The position numbers were made by a program, and so were the translations under genes. Below the pieces are notes generated by a model. The model was not told where the DNA came from, ran no database searches, and was given only the letters and a program-made list of their open reading frames with translations. A DNA stretch of 5,356 nt from an uncultured Roseiflexaceae bacterium (lineage in GTDB: Bacteria > Chloroflexota > Chloroflexia > Chloroflexales > Roseiflexaceae), in contig CAIZHO010000434.1 in NCBI GenBank assembly GCA_903932805.1, positions 1-5,356 of the forward strand, in the 5' to 3' direction. Shown here one piece after another: positions 4,694 to 5,356 of the stretch. The stretch's first letter is position 1, and the number at the start of each line of letters is the position of its first letter.

Positions 4694-5356
4694 ATGAAGT
4701 GGATCGGATTAATCGGTGGGATGAGTTGGGAATCTTCAGCTGAATACTACCGCGTCATCAATCAGCTCGTACGCGACGCCCGCGGCGGATTGCACTCGGC
4801 ACCAATCATCCTGGCCAGTGTCGACTTCGCCCAAATCGAAGCCTACCAACACACCGGCGATTGGGACAGTGCCGGCAAACTGCTCGCACAGGTTGCCCAA
4901 CGCCTCGTCGCTGCCGGTGCCGAATGTATCGTCCTCTGTACCAACACCATGCACAAAGTATCGGCTGCCATTACCGCCAATCTGCCAGTCCCGTTCATCC
5001 ATATCGCTGATGCGACTGCCGAACGCATCGTCGCCGCCGATATTTCGACCGTCGCGTTGCTCGGCACGCGCTACACGATGGAACAAGACTTCTACAAAGG
5101 CCGGCTCGAGGCACACTACGGCCTGACCGTCCTCGTGCCCGAGGCCGCAGAACGGGCCGAAGTCAATCGCATCATATACGACGAACTCTGCATGGGGGTT
5201 ATCGATCCCCGCTCGCGGGCCACCTACCAGGCAATCATGGCCAATTTGGTTGCTCGCGGTGCCCAGGCGGTCATCTTGGGGTGCACCGAGATTACGCTCT
5301 TGGTGTCACCGGCAGATGTGACCGGCCCGGTGTTCGACACAACCCGCATCCATGCC
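4694..5356 (+). CDS. Aspartate/glutamate racemase-family protein, YgeA-like (3' end outside window)
   Basis: Cofactor-independent, two-cysteine amino-acid racemase family. The 221 visible residues align without obvious gaps to my memory of E. coli YgeA (about 230 residues), a broad-specificity amino-acid racemase. Motifs include IGLIGGMSWESS (4-15), GGLHSA (31-36), SVDF (42-45), VLCTNTMHK (80-88) with the first catalytic C82, HIADAT (103-108), LLGTRYTMEQDFY (122-134), and ILGCTEI (194-200) with the second catalytic C197. FDTTRIHA at 214-221 ends exactly at the window edge, so only about 10 residues and the stop are missing. The ATG at 4694 is preceded by AAGGGG at 4681-4686, 7 bases away. The protein should be cytoplasmic, interconverting L- and D-amino acids. 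The exact substrate (aspartate, glutamate, homoserine or other) cannot be read from the sequence. It is divergent from the oxidoreductase, with no visible link to xylose use. Confidence 0.92.
   Translation, partial: MKWIGLIGGMSWESSAEYYRVINQLVRDARGGLHSAPIILASVDFAQIEAYQHTGDWDSAGKLLAQVAQRLVAAGAECIVLCTNTMHKVSAAITANLPVPFIHIADATAERIVAADISTVALLGTRYTMEQDFYKGRLEAHYGLTVLVPEAAERAEVNRIIYDELCMGVIDPRSRATYQAIMANLVARGAQAVILGCTEITLLVSPADVTGPVFDTTRIHA

Overview
The window looks like an ordinary stretch of chromosome from a free-living bacterium, moderately GC-rich (high 50s per cent by eye). The xylose isomerase is the short class I (Actinobacteria/Thermus-type) form, and the gene mix would fit Chloroflexota or a related lineage. 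That taxonomic guess is weak and rests on overall protein flavour, not on a marker gene. I see no transposase, integrase, CRISPR array, phage gene or toxin-antitoxin pair.

Layout: (1) 1-627, plus strand, the C-terminal 208 codons of xylose isomerase (xylA), cut by the window edge but with all metal ligands present. (2) 644-667, a GC-rich hairpin in the 64-bp xylA-xylB gap. (3) 692-2191, plus strand, complete xylulokinase (xylB). Together xylA and xylB convert D-xylose to D-xylulose 5-phosphate for the pentose phosphate pathway. (4) 2192-2601, a 410-bp convergent spacer with several hairpins, one a credible terminator for the leftward gene, and a short cysteine-rich reading frame that may be a gene remnant or chance. 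(5) 2602-3405, minus strand, an alpha/beta-hydrolase. (6) 3486-3561, minus strand, tRNA-His(GTG) with its own extended -10 promoter and a strong terminator at 3454-3479. (7) 3609-4604, minus strand, a Gfo/Idh/MocA oxidoreductase of the dihydrodiol/D-xylose dehydrogenase type. (8) 4694-5356, plus strand, most of a YgeA-like aspartate/glutamate-racemase family protein, cut at its last few residues.

xylA and xylB clearly work together. The three leftward units (oxidoreductase, tRNA-His, hydrolase) appear to be transcribed separately: the tRNA has its own promoter and terminator, and the hydrolase and oxidoreductase each have a strong Shine-Dalgarno that fixes the start downstream of the longest possible ATG. 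The oxidoreductase and racemase are divergent and share an 89-bp promoter region. A link between the oxidoreductase or hydrolase and xylose metabolism is possible but only inferred from proximity.

I do not find a convincing undescribed system. The items most worth a second look are the cysteine-rich frame in the spacer, the xylA-xylB hairpin, the possible second xylose route, and a U-U mismatch in the tRNA-His anticodon stem.
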